This document shows positions 26,057 to 34,341 of a DNA stretch of 64,000 bases, in pieces. Position 1 is the stretch's first letter. Each line of letters starts with the position of its first letter. A program made the position numbers and the translations under genes. The notes under the pieces are model-generated. The model was not told the DNA's origin. It worked only from the letters and a program-made list of their open reading frames with translations, and searched no databases. Origin of the DNA: Xanthobacter autotrophicus (GTDB lineage: Bacteria > Pseudomonadota > Alphaproteobacteria > Rhizobiales > Xanthobacteraceae); NCBI RefSeq assembly GCF_043194295.1, contig NZ_JBAFVK010000020.1; one strand, given 5' to 3'.

Positions 26057-26611
26057 ATGTCTCCTCCTCCCCTCGACCCCCGCCTCGATCGCGTCGTGCG
26101 TCTTGGCCGTGCCCTCTCCCTGGCCACCCTCGTGGTGGTGGTGCTGCTGGTGACATCCGGCCTCGGCATCTGGCTGCGCCCGGCCCTCGTGGAGCAGATG
26201 GTGGTGCCGCGCCTCGGGCTCGCCGGGCACCAGGTCTCGCTCGACGGCGCGAGCCTGTGCGCGGGCCTCGTCATCTCCGCCGTGCCGCTCGGCATCCTGG
26301 CCTATGGATTGCTGCAGGTCCGCCAGATCTTCCGCGACTTCGGACGCGGCGAACTCATCTCGCAGATGCTGGCGCACCGCCTCGAACGCTTCGGAGCGGC
26401 GGTTGCCGTTCAGGGACTGATCAGCCCGTTCGCCGGCGCGGCGCTGAGCGTCGCGCTCACCCTGGGCAATCCCCCTGGCGAACGCGCCCTCGCCGTGTCG
26501 CTGTCGAGCCACGACGTGGTGGCGGTGATCGTCGGGTTGCTGATCATCGGGGTCGGCGCGGTCATGCGCGAGGCGGCGCGAATCGCCGAAGAAAATGCAA
26601 GCTTCGTCTAG
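26057..26611 (+). CDS. DUF2975 integral membrane protein
   Basis: 184 residues, about four membrane helices (near 20-40, 66-88, 115-140 and 152-172). The segment VRQIFRDFGRGELISQMLAHRLERFG between helices 2 and 3 is typical of DUF2975. These proteins are commonly encoded beside a small XRE-type (YozG-like) regulator, as here at 26737; their function is not established. AAGGAAAG precedes the ATG. The stop codon TAG lies in the first bases of the dispersed element copy B, so insertion of the element may have changed the C-terminus. Confidence 0.82.
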   Translation: MSPPPLDPRLDRVVRLGRALSLATLVVVVLLVTSGLGIWLRPALVEQMVVPRLGLAGHQVSLDGASLCAGLVISAVPLGILAYGLLQVRQIFRDFGRGELISQMLAHRLERFGAAVAVQGLISPFAGAALSVALTLGNPPGERALAVSLSSHDVVAVIVGLLIIGVGAVMREAARIAEENASFV

Positions 26612-26715
26612 AGTGCTTTCCGTTCGCCCTGGCTCACGGCAATCGCCCTATATTCTTGTTTTAACGCGTTTTCTTCACGCGAACTGGTATCCAATTCGCT
26701 CGAAAACGTTCTGAT
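26608..26715 (-). repeat. 105-bp dispersed element, copy B (inverted)
   Basis: The reverse complement reads TTTCGAGCGAATTGGATACC, then AGTTCGCGTGAAGAAAACGCG, closely matching copy A, and its far end is TCTAGAG at 26608. It overlaps the stop codon of the DUF2975 gene and fills most of the space before the XRE gene. Confidence 0.75.
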
Positions 26716-26736
26716 GCGAAGGGCAATGGGAGCAAC

Positions 26737-26961
26737 ATGCCCATCATCGTCAATCTCGATGTGATGCTGGCGCGCCGCAAGATGCGCTCGCGCGAGCTTG
26801 CCGAGCGCATCGGCATCACCGAACAGAACGTCTCGCTGCTGAAGTCGGGCAAGGTGCGGGGCGTGCGGTTCGACACGCTGGCGCGCATCTGCGAAGCCCT
26901 CGGCTGCCAGCCGGGAGACATCCTGGAATATGTGCCGGGGCCGGAAGAAGAGGTGGACTAG
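26737..26961 (+). CDS. XRE/Cro-CI-type small regulator (YozG-like)
   Basis: 74 residues, a single helix-turn-helix domain: VNLDVMLARRKMRSRELAERIGITEQNVSLLKSGKVRGVRFDTLARICEALGCQPGDILEY. This compact form pairs with DUF2975 membrane proteins in many bacteria. It probably represses the pair, and perhaps the divergent lipoprotein gene. The spacing from the DUF2975 gene (125 bases) is filled by a dispersed repeat, so a single transcript is not certain. Confidence 0.9.
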   Translation: MPIIVNLDVMLARRKMRSRELAERIGITEQNVSLLKSGKVRGVRFDTLARICEALGCQPGDILEYVPGPEEEVD

Positions 26962-26980
26962 CTCCGCCGCACCGGCCCCC

Positions 26981-27346
26981 TCACCGCGCTATGGAATCAT
27001 ACGCCTTCTGGGCGGCGAGCACGGCATCCATGTTGGCCTCGGCCCAGTGGGCGAGGGCGGCGACGGTGTCGGTGAGGGTGCGGCCGAGGCCGGTGAGGGC
27101 GTATTCCACCGTCACCGGCACGGTGGGGAACACCTGCCGCGAGATGAGGCCGTCCCGCTCCAGCTTCTTCAGGGTCTGCGACAGCACCTTCTGCGAGATG
27201 CCGGCGATGTCGCGTCGCAGATGGTTGAACCGCACCGGACCATCCCGCAGCCGATCGAGGATCAGCAGCGCCCATTTGTCCGCCAGCCGGTCCAGCACCA
27301 TGCGGGTGGGGCAGCGATCCTGATAGACGTCATAGGGCTGATCCAT
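26981..27346 (-). CDS. HxlR-family transcriptional regulator with N-terminal cysteine
   Basis: 121 residues from the ATG at 27346, with GGAGGGACA upstream. Winged HTH of the HxlR/MarR-like group: CPTRMVLDRLADKWALLILDRLRDGPVRFNHLRRDIAGISQKVLSQTLKKLERDGLI in outline. Cys12 is in the position used for thiol sensing by redox HxlR proteins such as QorR, YodB and HypR. It is divergent from an NmrA-type quinone reductase gene, the expected target, with two inverted repeats between. A quinone or electrophile sensor is likely by analogy. Confidence 0.9.
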   Translation of the reverse strand: MDQPYDVYQDRCPTRMVLDRLADKWALLILDRLRDGPVRFNHLRRDIAGISQKVLSQTLKKLERDGLISRQVFPTVPVTVEYALTGLGRTLTDTVAALAHWAEANMDAVLAAQKAYDSIAR

Positions 27347-27431
27347 TGTCCCTCCACCCGGTGGCCGGTTTCCCGGCGGTGACCATGTGAGTTTCAGGTG
27401 CTCTCTTTCGGCCCACCGGCAAGGCCTGTAT

Positions 27432-27465
27432 GTATCTCTTTGATACGTGGTTTCCAATAGAAACC
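27432..27465. promoter_or_regulatory. Twin inverted repeats between hxlR-type and quinone reductase genes
   Basis: GTATC-N5-GATAC at 27432-27446 and GGTTTC-N5-GAAACC at 27449-27465 are perfect inverted repeats only two bases apart. They are 28-61 bases upstream of the reductase start. This is the right place and size for HxlR-family dimer sites, and the run is A+T-rich within GC-rich DNA. Confidence 0.65.
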
Positions 27466-27492
27466 TATCGGGCAACATTTCGGGAGCAGGAC

Positions 27493-28329
27493 ATGAGCGA
27501 CGCGATTCTGGTGATCGGGGCCACGGGCAATGTGGGCCGCCCCCTGGTTGAGGCGCTTAAGGCGCGGGGCGCCCGGGTCAGGGCCGCCTCGCGCACCGGC
27601 AAGGCGGTGGACGGGGCCGAGGGCGTCGCCTTCGATATCGCCGATCCCGCCACCTTCGGCCCGGCCCTCGCGGGGGTGAAGAGCGCCTTCGTGATGCTGC
27701 CCACCGGCTCCATGGACCCCAAGGGCCAGCTTCTGCCGCTGATCGAGGCCGCGAGCGCCCGCAAGGTGAAGGTGGTGTTCCAGAGCGTGCTCGGCGCCGA
27801 TGCGGACGAAGCCATCCCCTATCGGCAGGTGGAGCGGGCGCTGGAGGCGTCAGGCACGCCTTATGTGATCCTGCGGCCCAACTGGTTCGCGGACAATTTC
27901 CACACCTTCTGGAAGCCCGGCCTCGACCATGGCGTCATCGCCTTGCCGGCGGGAGCAGGCAAAACCAGCTTCATCGACACCCGCGACATCGCCGAAAGCG
28001 CCGCGGCGGCGCTGACCTCCGACCGCTTCGACGGCCGCGCCTTCAACCTCACCGGACCCGAGGCGCTGGGCTATGGGGACGCGGCGGCGATCCTCGCCAC
28101 GGTCATCGGCAGGCCGGTGGCCTACACCCCCATCGACGACGACACCTTCGTCGGCATCCTCACCGGCGCCGGCGTGCCGCAGGACTATGCCCGCTTCCTC
28201 GCTTCCATCTTCGTGCCGGTGCGCGAGGGCTGGACTTCCGCCGTCACCCCGGACGTGGAGACCCTGACCGGGCACGCGCCCCGGTCGCTGGAAGCCTATG
28301 CGAAAGACAATGCCGACCGGCTGAAATAG
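27493..28329 (+). CDS. NmrA-type NAD(P)-binding protein, probable quinone oxidoreductase (QOR2-like)
   Basis: 278 residues from the ATG at 27493. Rossmann start ILVIGATGNVGRPLVEALKARG (GxxGxxG), then VVFQSVLGADADEAIPYRQVERALEASGTPYVILRPNWFADNF, and the late NLTGPEALGYGDAAAIL. This resembles YtfG/QorB NADPH:quinone reductases and NmrA-like sensors. GGGAGCAGG is the ribosome site. The divergent HxlR gene with a conserved cysteine supports a quinone-detoxifying role, but substrate is not shown by the sequence. Confidence 0.85.
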   Translation: MSDAILVIGATGNVGRPLVEALKARGARVRAASRTGKAVDGAEGVAFDIADPATFGPALAGVKSAFVMLPTGSMDPKGQLLPLIEAASARKVKVVFQSVLGADADEAIPYRQVERALEASGTPYVILRPNWFADNFHTFWKPGLDHGVIALPAGAGKTSFIDTRDIAESAAAALTSDRFDGRAFNLTGPEALGYGDAAAILATVIGRPVAYTPIDDDTFVGILTGAGVPQDYARFLASIFVPVREGWTSAVTPDVETLTGHAPRSLEAYAKDNADRLK

Positions 28330-28353
28330 GCGCCGCACGAGGCGCCCGAGCCG

Positions 28354-28800
28354 TCACAGCTCCATGCGGTAGCGGACGAAATCGTCGGCCTCGACAAAGC
28401 GGTCGTAGAGCGCGCGCGCCGGGTTATCCCGGCGGGTGTGCCAATAGAGGCGCGACCAGCCCCTCGCCTTGCCGAGGCTGACGAGATCGGCGATCAGGCT
28501 GCGGCCGATGCCGAGGCCCCGGCAGGCGGGGTCCACGAACAGGTCCTCCAGATAGCAGACCGGGGCCACCACCCAGGTGCCCTCATGCAGGACGCTGAGG
28601 GAGAAGCCCGCCAGCCCCCCGCCGCGCCGGGCGACGCGGCCCAGCAGGGGGGAGGCGGGATCAAGCATGCGCTGCCAGGTGCGGTCCGTGACCTGCGGGG
28701 CGACGCTCGCCTCATAGAAGGCGTTGTAGCCCGCCCAGAGCCGGAGCCAGTCGGCCTCGTCCGCCGGCTGGACATCCTCGATCACCAAGGCCTCGCTCAT
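28354..28800 (-). CDS. GNAT-family N-acetyltransferase
   Basis: 148 residues from the ATG at 28800 (MSEALVIEDVQPADEADWLRL); a GTG three codons upstream is an alternative. Acetyl-CoA motif A is CYLEDLFVDPACRGLGIGRSLIADLVSLGKARGW (RGxGxG-like). Similar to small-molecule or amine acetyltransferases; substrate unknown. It starts 28 bases after the acyl-CoA dehydrogenase gene ends on the same strand, so they may be co-transcribed. Confidence 0.85.
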   Translation of the reverse strand: MSEALVIEDVQPADEADWLRLWAGYNAFYEASVAPQVTDRTWQRMLDPASPLLGRVARRGGGLAGFSLSVLHEGTWVVAPVCYLEDLFVDPACRGLGIGRSLIADLVSLGKARGWSRLYWHTRRDNPARALYDRFVEADDFVRYRMEL

Positions 28801-28828
28801 GGTCCGCACCCGTCCGACGGGACGGGCC

Positions 28829-30532
28829 TCAGTTGCCGCCGTCGAGCAGGCGGCGGGCGATCACCTGCGCCTGGATCTCGGCCGCGCCCTCGAAGATGTT
28901 GAGGATGCGCGCGTCGCACAGGATGCGCGACACCGGATATTCCAAAGCGAAGCCGTTGCCGCCGTGGATCTGCAGCGCATTGTCCGCCGCCGCCCAGGCG
29001 ACGCGGGCGCCCAGCAGCTTGGCCATGCCGGCCTCAAGATCCGTGCGGCGCCCCTCATCCTTGGCGCGGGCGGCAAAGTAGGTGATCTGGCGGGCGATCA
29101 TGGTCTCCACCGCCATCATCACGATCTTGTCGGCGACGCGGGGGAAGTGGATGAGCGCCTTGCCGAACTGGATGCGCTCCTCGGCATATTTGAGGCCCAC
29201 CTCCATGGCCGCCTGGGCCACGCCCACGGCGCGGGCGGCGGTCTGGATGCGGGCGCTCTCGAAGGTGGTCATGAGCTGCTTGAAGCCCTGCCCCTCCTCG
29301 CCGCCGAGCAAATTGGCCGCCGGCACGGTGAAGCCGTCGAAGCCGATCTCATATTCCTTCATGCCGCGATAGCCGAGCACCTCGATCTCGCCGCCGGTCA
29401 TGCCCTCGGCGGGGAACGGGTTCTCGTCGGTTCCGCGCGGCTTCTCGGCGAGCAGGATGCTGAGGCCCTTGTAGCCCGGCTCGGCCGGATTGGTGCGCAC
29501 CAGCAGCGTCATCACGTCGGCGCGGACGGGATGGGTGATCCAGGTCTTGTTGCCGGAGACCTTGTAGACCGCGTCGTCCCCTTGGCCCTCCTTCACCGCG
29601 CGGGTGCGCAGGGAGGCAAGGTCCGAGCCGGTGTTGGGCTCGGTGAACACCGCCGTGGGCAGGATCTCGCCGGCCGCGAGCTTGGGCAGGTAATGGGCCT
29701 TCTGGTCGTCGGTGCCGCCGGCGAGGATCAGTTCCGCCGCGATCTCCGAGCGGGTGCCCAGCGAGCCGACGCCGATATAGCCGCGCGACAGCTCCTCTGT
29801 GACCACGCACATGGCTTCCTTCGGCAGGCCGAGGCCGCCGAACTCCTCCGGAATGGTGAGGCCGAACACGCCCATCTCGGAGAGGTGGGTGATGATCTCC
29901 AGCGGGATATAGTCGTTCTTCAGATGCCACTCGTGGGCGTGGGGGGCCACCTCCGCTTCCACGAAACGGTGCATCTCGGTGCGCATGGCCTCAGTGGTCT
30001 CGTCGAGGCCGGCTTCGCCGATGGTGCCGGTGGGATGGGCGCCGCGGATGATGTCCGCCAGCGCCGCGCGGCTCGCCGCCGTATTGCCCTTGGCCGCGAG
30101 GGTCGCGATGGCCGGGTCGGCGCGCAGGGCGGCCTCGGTGGCATCCGACACATAGAGGTCGCCGAGGCGGACGATCTCGCCCTGGCTCATGGGAATGCCG
30201 CCGAGGATCTGGGCGACATATTCGCCAAGACCGATCTGCACGATCAGCTTTTCGGTGGCGCCGAACTTGCCCATCTCGGTGAGGCGGTCGGCATAATGCA
30301 CCAGCTCGCGCACCGAGAAGACATAAGTGGCGAGCCACGCGAGGCCGTGGGTGGAACGCTGCTCGCGCTCCATCAGCGCCGGGGAGATGCGGCCGCCCTC
30401 GGTCACCTGTGCCTTCACCAAAGAGGTGGCTTCCGCCAGCAGGGCTTCGAGCCGCGCCGTGGCCGTGCGGCCGAGCGCGACGGCATCCAGGGTGTCGGTG
30501 GCGACGGTCTGAAGGGCGGCGCTGGCGCTCAT
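28829..30532 (-). CDS. mcd: (2S)-methylsuccinyl-CoA dehydrogenase (ethylmalonyl-CoA pathway)
   Basis: 567 residues from the ATG at 30532, with GGGAGAAAG upstream. An FAD acyl-CoA dehydrogenase with a roughly 170-residue helical N-terminal extension (for example ALMEREQRSTHGLAWLATYV and VRELVHYADRLTEMGKFG), which separates Mcd from ordinary 380-residue members. The core has FGLTIPEEFGGLGLP, AVFTEPNTGSDLASLRTRA (FAD/substrate), KTWITHP and the C-terminal NGFALEYPVSRILCDARILN followed by FEGAAEIQ. Mcd oxidises methylsuccinyl-CoA to mesaconyl-CoA during acetyl-CoA assimilation without the glyoxylate cycle. No other pathway gene is adjacent, so the assignment rests on architecture. Confidence 0.8.
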   Translation of the reverse strand: MSASAALQTVATDTLDAVALGRTATARLEALLAEATSLVKAQVTEGGRISPALMEREQRSTHGLAWLATYVFSVRELVHYADRLTEMGKFGATEKLIVQIGLGEYVAQILGGIPMSQGEIVRLGDLYVSDATEAALRADPAIATLAAKGNTAASRAALADIIRGAHPTGTIGEAGLDETTEAMRTEMHRFVEAEVAPHAHEWHLKNDYIPLEIITHLSEMGVFGLTIPEEFGGLGLPKEAMCVVTEELSRGYIGVGSLGTRSEIAAELILAGGTDDQKAHYLPKLAAGEILPTAVFTEPNTGSDLASLRTRAVKEGQGDDAVYKVSGNKTWITHPVRADVMTLLVRTNPAEPGYKGLSILLAEKPRGTDENPFPAEGMTGGEIEVLGYRGMKEYEIGFDGFTVPAANLLGGEEGQGFKQLMTTFESARIQTAARAVGVAQAAMEVGLKYAEERIQFGKALIHFPRVADKIVMMAVETMIARQITYFAARAKDEGRRTDLEAGMAKLLGARVAWAAADNALQIHGGNGFALEYPVSRILCDARILNIFEGAAEIQAQVIARRLLDGGN

Positions 30533-30810
30533 GAAGGCTTTCTCCCCGATTGTGCGTTGCAGAATTGGCATATCCTTGCCTTGGAACCGGACCAAAGCAA
30601 CGCCTGATTACGGCTGCGGTGTGCGCCGGGATCAGCGGCGCGGTGCCATTGTGCGGCGCCCGCGCGTGGCGGTGACTTAGAGAGGAATTCGCCGGAAGGG
30701 TCGATCCGACCTTCTTCCCATGCGCGGCATTGCCCACGAATTATTTTCTGGCGGAAAATAAGTGATTTCCACGCGCAAAAATCGGGGCTCGCTCCAGCCG
30801 GCGGATAGTG

Positions 30811-31929
30811 TTACCGCTCCGCTTCGATCTCGTCGAACCTCGCGGCGAGGTCGTCCAGATTCTCCCGCACGTGATTGCAGGCGGAGACCGCCGCAAACAG
30901 CGCGGTGAGGGTATCGGCGCCCGCCGTCTCCAGCACGCCCTCGCCGTTGAGGCGCTCGGCCTCAGCCTCCAGCGCCGCCACCGCCGCCCGCGCGGCCTGC
31001 GCCTTTTCCTCGATCCCTTCCACCGCCTGCCCATCGAGGCGATCGGCGAGGGCGAGGATATGGCCGTTCAGCCCGGACACGGCGGCATCCAGGCTCGGGG
31101 CGACGCGGTCGGCCACCTCCTTGTCCATGGGCCGGTCGGCGCCGCGCAGCAGGATGATCACCGAGTGCCACAGCCGGCGGCAGGAGCGCACCACCGGCGC
31201 CGGGTCCACCTGCCCGGTCAATCCGCCCACCTGTTCGCGCAACGCCTCGGAAATGCGCGCGTCGGCGGCGCGCAGGGCCTGGCGGGCGCCGGAATTCAGC
31301 CGGTCGAGGGCGGTGGGGTCGAGGCCGCGCCCGAGCAGCCCGTCGCGGCCCAGCTCCAGCAGTCCGGCGTTGAAGCGCAAGGCCTTGGCGCAATGGGGGA
31401 ACAGCCGCAACAGCGCCCGCTCGGGCAGGATCAGGATGGACGAAGCCATGCCGACCACCCCGCCCACCGCGATCTCGAACACCCGGTGCAGGCCGGACAG
31501 CCACGGCTCCAGATGGCTCGGATCCGCCAGCAGCACGATCACCACCGTCACCGGCGCCAGCTTGAAGCTGGCGGAGCGGGCCGACAAAGTGGCGGTGAAG
31601 AACACGGCGACGCCCAGCGCCACATAGGTCAGCGTCGCCGAATTGCCCGCCAGCATGGCCGCGGCCACGCCCACCACGCCGCCCACCACCGTGCCCAGCG
31701 CCCGGTCGATGGCCACCGTCAGGCTGGCGCCGATGGTGGCCTGCACCACCAGCACCGCGGTGAGCACCGCCCAATAGCCGTTGGGCAGGGCAAGTCCGGT
31801 GGCCAGTCCATAGGCCACGAGCCCGGCAATGGCCGCCCGCAGCCCGAGCTTGAAATGGCTGGGGCTCAAGAGGCCTGAGAGCCGCGCCATGAGGCTGGGC
31901 AAGGCGGGTCCCTGGTCGGGGCTCGGCAT
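30811..31929 (-). CDS. FUSC-family inner membrane protein
   Basis: 372 residues from the ATG at 31929 (MPSPDQGPALPSL). N-terminal half has about six membrane helices (LGLRAAIAGLVAYGLATGLA, YWAVLTAVLVVQATIGASL, ALGTVVGGVVGVAAAMLAG and so on), ending VVGMASSILILPERALLRLFP. The C-terminal half is soluble and helical (RARQALRAADARI-type). This is the aromatic-acid exporter/fusaric-acid resistance-like plan (AaeB, YccS). The transported compound is unknown. It is divergent from the YihY-type gene (142 bases). Confidence 0.82.
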   Translation of the reverse strand: MPSPDQGPALPSLMARLSGLLSPSHFKLGLRAAIAGLVAYGLATGLALPNGYWAVLTAVLVVQATIGASLTVAIDRALGTVVGGVVGVAAAMLAGNSATLTYVALGVAVFFTATLSARSASFKLAPVTVVIVLLADPSHLEPWLSGLHRVFEIAVGGVVGMASSILILPERALLRLFPHCAKALRFNAGLLELGRDGLLGRGLDPTALDRLNSGARQALRAADARISEALREQVGGLTGQVDPAPVVRSCRRLWHSVIILLRGADRPMDKEVADRVAPSLDAAVSGLNGHILALADRLDGQAVEGIEEKAQAARAAVAALEAEAERLNGEGVLETAGADTLTALFAAVSACNHVRENLDDLAARFDEIEAER

Positions 31930-32071
31930 GGTCCTGTCCGCAAACGTTCGGGTACGGCAGAGCTGCCGCAGCCTGCCCTCGTTCCTATCCCATGGCCCCG
32001 CCCTCGGCCAGCCGGCGCGGCGCGCGCGGGACACGCGCCGCGCGTGCTTGCCATTCGCCGAGGAAAGCCCG

Positions 32072-32968
32072 ATGTGGGAGGAAACGGGAGTCTCCATGCT
32101 GCGGCGCATCATCCATATTCCGCTGGATGCGTTCTGGACGTTCGCCGCCGACGACGGCTGGGCGATCGCCAGCCATATCGCCCTGTCGGCGCTGATGTCG
32201 CTCTTCCCGTTCCTGATCTTCGTGACCGCGCTGGCCGGCTTCCTCAACCTCCAGCCTTTGGCCAACGAGACCATCCAGCTGATCCTGGAGACCTGGCCCC
32301 AGCAGGTGGCCGGCCCCATCTCGCGCGAGATCTACAATGTGGTGAACCAGGTGCGCACCGACGTGCTCACCTATGGCGTGGTGCTCGCCATCTACTTCTC
32401 CTCCAACGGCATCGAAAGCCTGCGCATCGGCCTCAACCGCGCCTATGGGGTGAAGGAGATGCGCTCCTGGTACTGGCTCAGGCTCGAATCGATCGGCTAC
32501 GTGCTGCTGGCCGCCGTCTCCATGCTGGCCCTGTCGTTCCTGGTGGTGCTGGGGCCGCTCATCTGGCAGGCGGTGGTGGCGCAGGTGCCGGCACTGAAGC
32601 CGTTCTCGGGGGCCATCACCCTGATCCGCTTCGGCGCCACCTCCATCATCCTGGTGGTGTCGCTGGTGGTGGCCCATCTGTGGCTGCCGGCGGGGCGGCG
32701 TTCGCTCGCCGAGGTGGCGCCGGGCATCCTCGTCACGCTGGTGCTGTGGCTGGTGGCGGCCACCACCTTCGGCTTCTACCTCGCCGAATTTCCCGCCAAT
32801 TACGTCAGCACCTATGCCGGCCTCGCCTCGGTGATGATAGCGCTGGTCTTCCTGTACCTTACGGCGTCCATCTTCGTGTTCGGCGGCGAACTGAACGCCG
32901 CCATCAAGCGCGGCTTCGCCGCCGCCGAGGCGGAGGCCGGCGCTACCCCGGTGGAAGCCAAGCCGTGA
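32072..32968 (+). CDS. YihY/virulence factor BrkB family membrane protein
   Basis: 298 residues from the ATG at 32072, with GAGGAAAG upstream. About six helices; the family hallmark is the first part (DDGWAIASHIALSALMSLFPFLIF) and the later YFSSNGIESLRIGLNRAYG. Once misnamed RNase BN; a role as transporter or envelope factor is presumed. Its TGA stop overlaps the GTG start of the MmcB-type gene (GTGA), so the two are translationally coupled. Confidence 0.92.
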   Translation: MWEETGVSMLRRIIHIPLDAFWTFAADDGWAIASHIALSALMSLFPFLIFVTALAGFLNLQPLANETIQLILETWPQQVAGPISREIYNVVNQVRTDVLTYGVVLAIYFSSNGIESLRIGLNRAYGVKEMRSWYWLRLESIGYVLLAAVSMLALSFLVVLGPLIWQAVVAQVPALKPFSGAITLIRFGATSIILVVSLVVAHLWLPAGRRSLAEVAPGILVTLVLWLVAATTFGFYLAEFPANYVSTYAGLASVMIALVFLYLTASIFVFGGELNAAIKRGFAAAEAEAGATPVEAKP

Positions 32969-33441
32969 GGGAGCTGCTGCCCGAACTGCGGCCGGACGGC
33001 CGCCAGTCGGAGACGGCGCGGGCCGTGCAGCGCGGCGTGCTGCGCCATCTGGCGCTGGCCGGGCTCGCCGGCATTCCGGAATTCGCGCTGGTGTCGGGCC
33101 GCCGGGCGGACATTCTGGCGCTGGGGCCGAAGGGCGAGATCACCATCATCGAGATCAAGTCGTCGGTCACGGATTTCCGCACCGACGCCAAGTGGCCGGA
33201 GTACCGCGCCTTCTGCGACCGGCTGATGTTCGCCGTGCCGCTGGATTTCCCGGTCGAGATCCTGCCGGAGGAGACCGGGCTTCTGGTGGCGGATGCCTTC
33301 GGGGCGGAATGCCTGCGCGAACCGCCGGTCCATCCCCTGGCGCCGGCCACCCGCAAGGCCTTGACCCTGCGCTTCGCCCGCGCCGCCGCAACCCGGCTGG
33401 CCGTGCTCTACGACCCGGACCTGCTGCGGGGGCTGATGTAG
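32965..33441 (+). CDS. mmcB: MmcB-family DNA repair protein (PD-(D/E)XK nuclease-like)
   Basis: 158 residues from a GTG at 32965 that overlaps the preceding stop. RRADILALGPKGEITIIEIKSS gives the D...E-x-K pattern of PD-(D/E)XK nucleases, and VTDFRTDAKWPEYRAFCDRLMFAVP follows, as in MmcB (DUF1052), an SOS-linked DNA repair factor described in Caulobacter. Its coupling to a YihY protein is unexpected functionally. No LexA site was identified at the operon promoter. Confidence 0.85.
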   Translation: MRELLPELRPDGRQSETARAVQRGVLRHLALAGLAGIPEFALVSGRRADILALGPKGEITIIEIKSSVTDFRTDAKWPEYRAFCDRLMFAVPLDFPVEILPEETGLLVADAFGAECLREPPVHPLAPATRKALTLRFARAAATRLAVLYDPDLLRGLM

Positions 33442-33494
33442 CGTTCGCTCCTGGACTTAATCGTCGCTCGAGACAGGGGCACCAGCGCTCTCCT

Positions 33495-33616
33495 CCCTCT
33501 CCCGCTTGCGGGGGAGGGTTGGGGAGGGGGCAGAGGCGCCGGGACAGAACAACGGCGGCGGATTAAGCGGAGAGGCCCCAGCCCCCACCCTGCCCTCCCC
33601 CGCAAGCGGGAGAGGG
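33495..33616. repeat. REP-like palindrome pair, locus 3
   Basis: Unit at 33495-33518 (CCCTCTCCCGCTTGCGG...) faces its inverted partner at 33593-33616 (ending GCAAGCGGGAGAGGG). Lies between the convergent mmcB and regA genes and fills most of the 261-base gap. Confidence 0.8.
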
Positions 33617-33702
33617 TTCGCATCCTGCCCGGTCGACGCAGCAGCTTTCAAAACGAGAGCCGGCCAGCTGCTGCGGCGCGCCGAGCCCCCCTGCGCGAGC
33701 CG

Positions 33703-34257
33703 CTACCGCGGCGCGCGCTTGGCCAGAATCCGTTGGAGCGTGCGGCGGTGCATGGAGAGGCGACGCGCGGTCTCGGAGACGTTGCGGCCGCACAATTCAT
33801 AGACGCGCTGGATATGCTCCCATCGCACCCGGTCGGCGGACATGGGATTTTCCGGTGGGATCGGCTTGTGGTCGGCGCTGGCGAGCAGCGCGGCCACCAC
33901 GTCGTCGGCGTCCGCGGGCTTGGCCAGATAGTCCACCGCGCCCATCTTCACCGCCGTCACCGCCGTGGCGATGTTGCCGTAGCCGGTGAGCACGATGGCC
34001 CGGGCGCCGGGCCGGTGCCGCTTCAGCGCCGAGATCACGTCGAGCCCGGTGCCGTCGCCGAGGCGCATGTCCACCACCGCGTAAGCGGGCGCCGAGGCTT
34101 CCACGCGGGCGAGGCCATCGGCCACGGTTTCCGCCGTCGCCACCTCGAAGCCGCGGGCTTCCATGGCCCGCGCGAGGCGCTGCAGGAAGGACCGGTCGTC
34201 GTCCACGATCAGAACCGACCGGTCTTCCCCCACGTCGGGCGGCGTCGTCTCATTCAT
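33703..34257 (-). CDS. regA: Redox response regulator RegA/ActR/PrrA
   Basis: 184 residues. N-terminal receiver domain (VLIVDDDRSFLQRLARAM; phosphoacceptor Asp63 in YAVVDMRLGDGTGLDV; Lys in VDYLAKPADADD). A proline-rich link (KPIPPENPMSADRVRW) leads to a Fis-type HTH (NVSETARRLSMHRRTLQRIL). This is the RegA/ActR layout and length. Phosphorylated by the sensor encoded just upstream. In related bacteria it controls CO2 fixation, nitrogen fixation, hydrogenase and respiratory genes when oxygen falls, which fits the hyp/hup genes in this window. Confidence 0.95.
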   Translation of the reverse strand: MNETTPPDVGEDRSVLIVDDDRSFLQRLARAMEARGFEVATAETVADGLARVEASAPAYAVVDMRLGDGTGLDVISALKRHRPGARAIVLTGYGNIATAVTAVKMGAVDYLAKPADADDVVAALLASADHKPIPPENPMSADRVRWEHIQRVYELCGRNVSETARRLSMHRRTLQRILAKRAPR

Positions 34258-34341
34258 AACGTCTTCCTCAAAAATCCAGCTCCGGCAGGGCCGGCTACGA
34301 ACAGAACTGGCTGCGGCTTTCTACGCCGACTGCCTGGTAGA

